64,000 nt of DNA, from contig NZ_BBRI01000002.1 in the NCBI RefSeq assembly GCF_002090075.1, forward strand, positions 248,001 through 312,000, given 5' to 3'. This document shows, in pieces, positions 63,738 to 64,000 of the stretch. Made by a program: the position numbers and the translations under genes. Positions within the stretch are counted from its first letter, which is position 1. Each line of letters begins with the position of its first letter. Below the pieces are notes generated by a model. The model ran no database searches, was not told the origin of the DNA, and saw only the letters and a list, made by a program, of their open reading frames with translations. The DNA comes from Demequina sp. NBRC 110052 (GTDB lineage Bacteria; Actinomycetota; Actinomycetes; Actinomycetales; Demequinaceae).

Positions 63738-64000
63738 ATGGCAGACGACATCGCGTCGGCGCCCGAGCTGTTCCGCGAGGCGCTGCGGTCCATTGCGGGC
63801 GCGCACGTGCGTCGCGACGTGCGTGTGGTCGAGGTGCCGGCGCCGGGGCGGATCGCGCCGTACGCGGCGGCGATCAGCGGCGAGGCCGTCGATCCCGGCA
63901 TCGAGGCGTCGGGGCGGTTCGTGCTGCTGCACGATCCTGACGGCAACGATGCGTGGGACGGCACGTTGCGCGTGGTCGCTCTGGTCAAGGCGCAGGTCGA
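63738..64000 (+). CDS. DUF3000 family protein (partial, C-terminus beyond window edge)
   Basis: The first 87 codons read MADDIASAPELFREALRSIA, then RRDVRVVEVPAPGRIAPYAA, GRFVLLHDPDGNDAWDGTL and RVVALVKAQV, the pattern of the actinobacterial DUF3000 family (usually about 190 residues). The frame is open to the end of the window. Function unknown. It is divergent from gnd with 101 bases between the starts. The family is largely restricted to actinobacteria, which supports the assignment of the window. Confidence 0.85.
   Translation, partial: MADDIASAPELFREALRSIAGAHVRRDVRVVEVPAPGRIAPYAAAISGEAVDPGIEASGRFVLLHDPDGNDAWDGTLRVVALVKAQV

Overview
This window looks like a chromosomal core region of a high-GC actinobacterium, most likely a Micrococcales member of the Cellulomonas/Demequina type; the genus is an inference. 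The pointers are: a phosphatidylinositol-mannoside lipid block (pgsA, an acyltransferase, pimA) next to thrS, yebC-ruvCAB and pdxST; DUF3000 and DUF1684 genes; a bifunctional Rel protein; many GTG starts; and several genes whose start codon sits about 6 bases after a TANNNT box, the layout of leaderless mRNAs. Almost all genes are on the minus strand. Coding density is very high and no gap between genes exceeds about 180 bases. I see no insertion sequence, prophage or CRISPR array.

Layout from the left. Positions 1-3236 hold the shikimate genes aroQ (cut by the window edge), aroB, aroK and aroC. Positions 3311-16250 hold a complete monoderm type IV pilus cluster, transcribed in the order pilB, pilT, pilC, pilA, three minor-pilin genes, prepilin peptidase, pilM, pilN, pilO. 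It separates aroC from aroE, which heads back into aroE, mltG, ruvX and alaS. Next come rpsD, rarA, aspS and hisS. Positions 27112-30182 carry three plus-strand genes (membrane-anchored cyclophilin, DUF349 protein, an AbiEi-like protein).

Positions 30179-46990 form a long minus-strand block: thrS, HIT hydrolase, pgsA, PIM acyltransferase, pimA, pdxS, NUDIX, pdxT, a membrane protein, yebC, ruvC, ruvA, ruvB, secD, secF, rel. It joins tRNA charging, inner-membrane glycolipid synthesis, vitamin B6 synthesis, Holliday-junction processing, protein export and the stringent response. A good LexA/SOS box lies between ruvC and ruvA. The yajC gene usually found before secD and the apt gene often found after secF are not here.

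Positions 46832-51290 hold a small acidic protein, a dGTPase-like gene, pabC, pabB and four tRNA genes (Val-CAC on minus; Gly-GCC, Cys-GCA and Val-GAC on plus). Positions 51296-56696 are the most accessory-looking part: an LPG-synthase-type membrane protein, a GT4 glycosyltransferase, a Gfo/Idh/MocA oxidoreductase, a DUF1684 protein and an Aer-like PAS protein without a recognisable chemotaxis signalling domain. The right end has treY-treZ (trehalose from glucan), zapE, gnd and the start of a DUF3000 gene.

I do not find a clearly new multi-gene system. The best leads are the two large cysteine-rich minor-pilin-like proteins in the pilus cluster, the orphan Aer-type PAS protein with a long inverted repeat between it and treY, and the recurrent TAGGNT-N6-start promoter layout.
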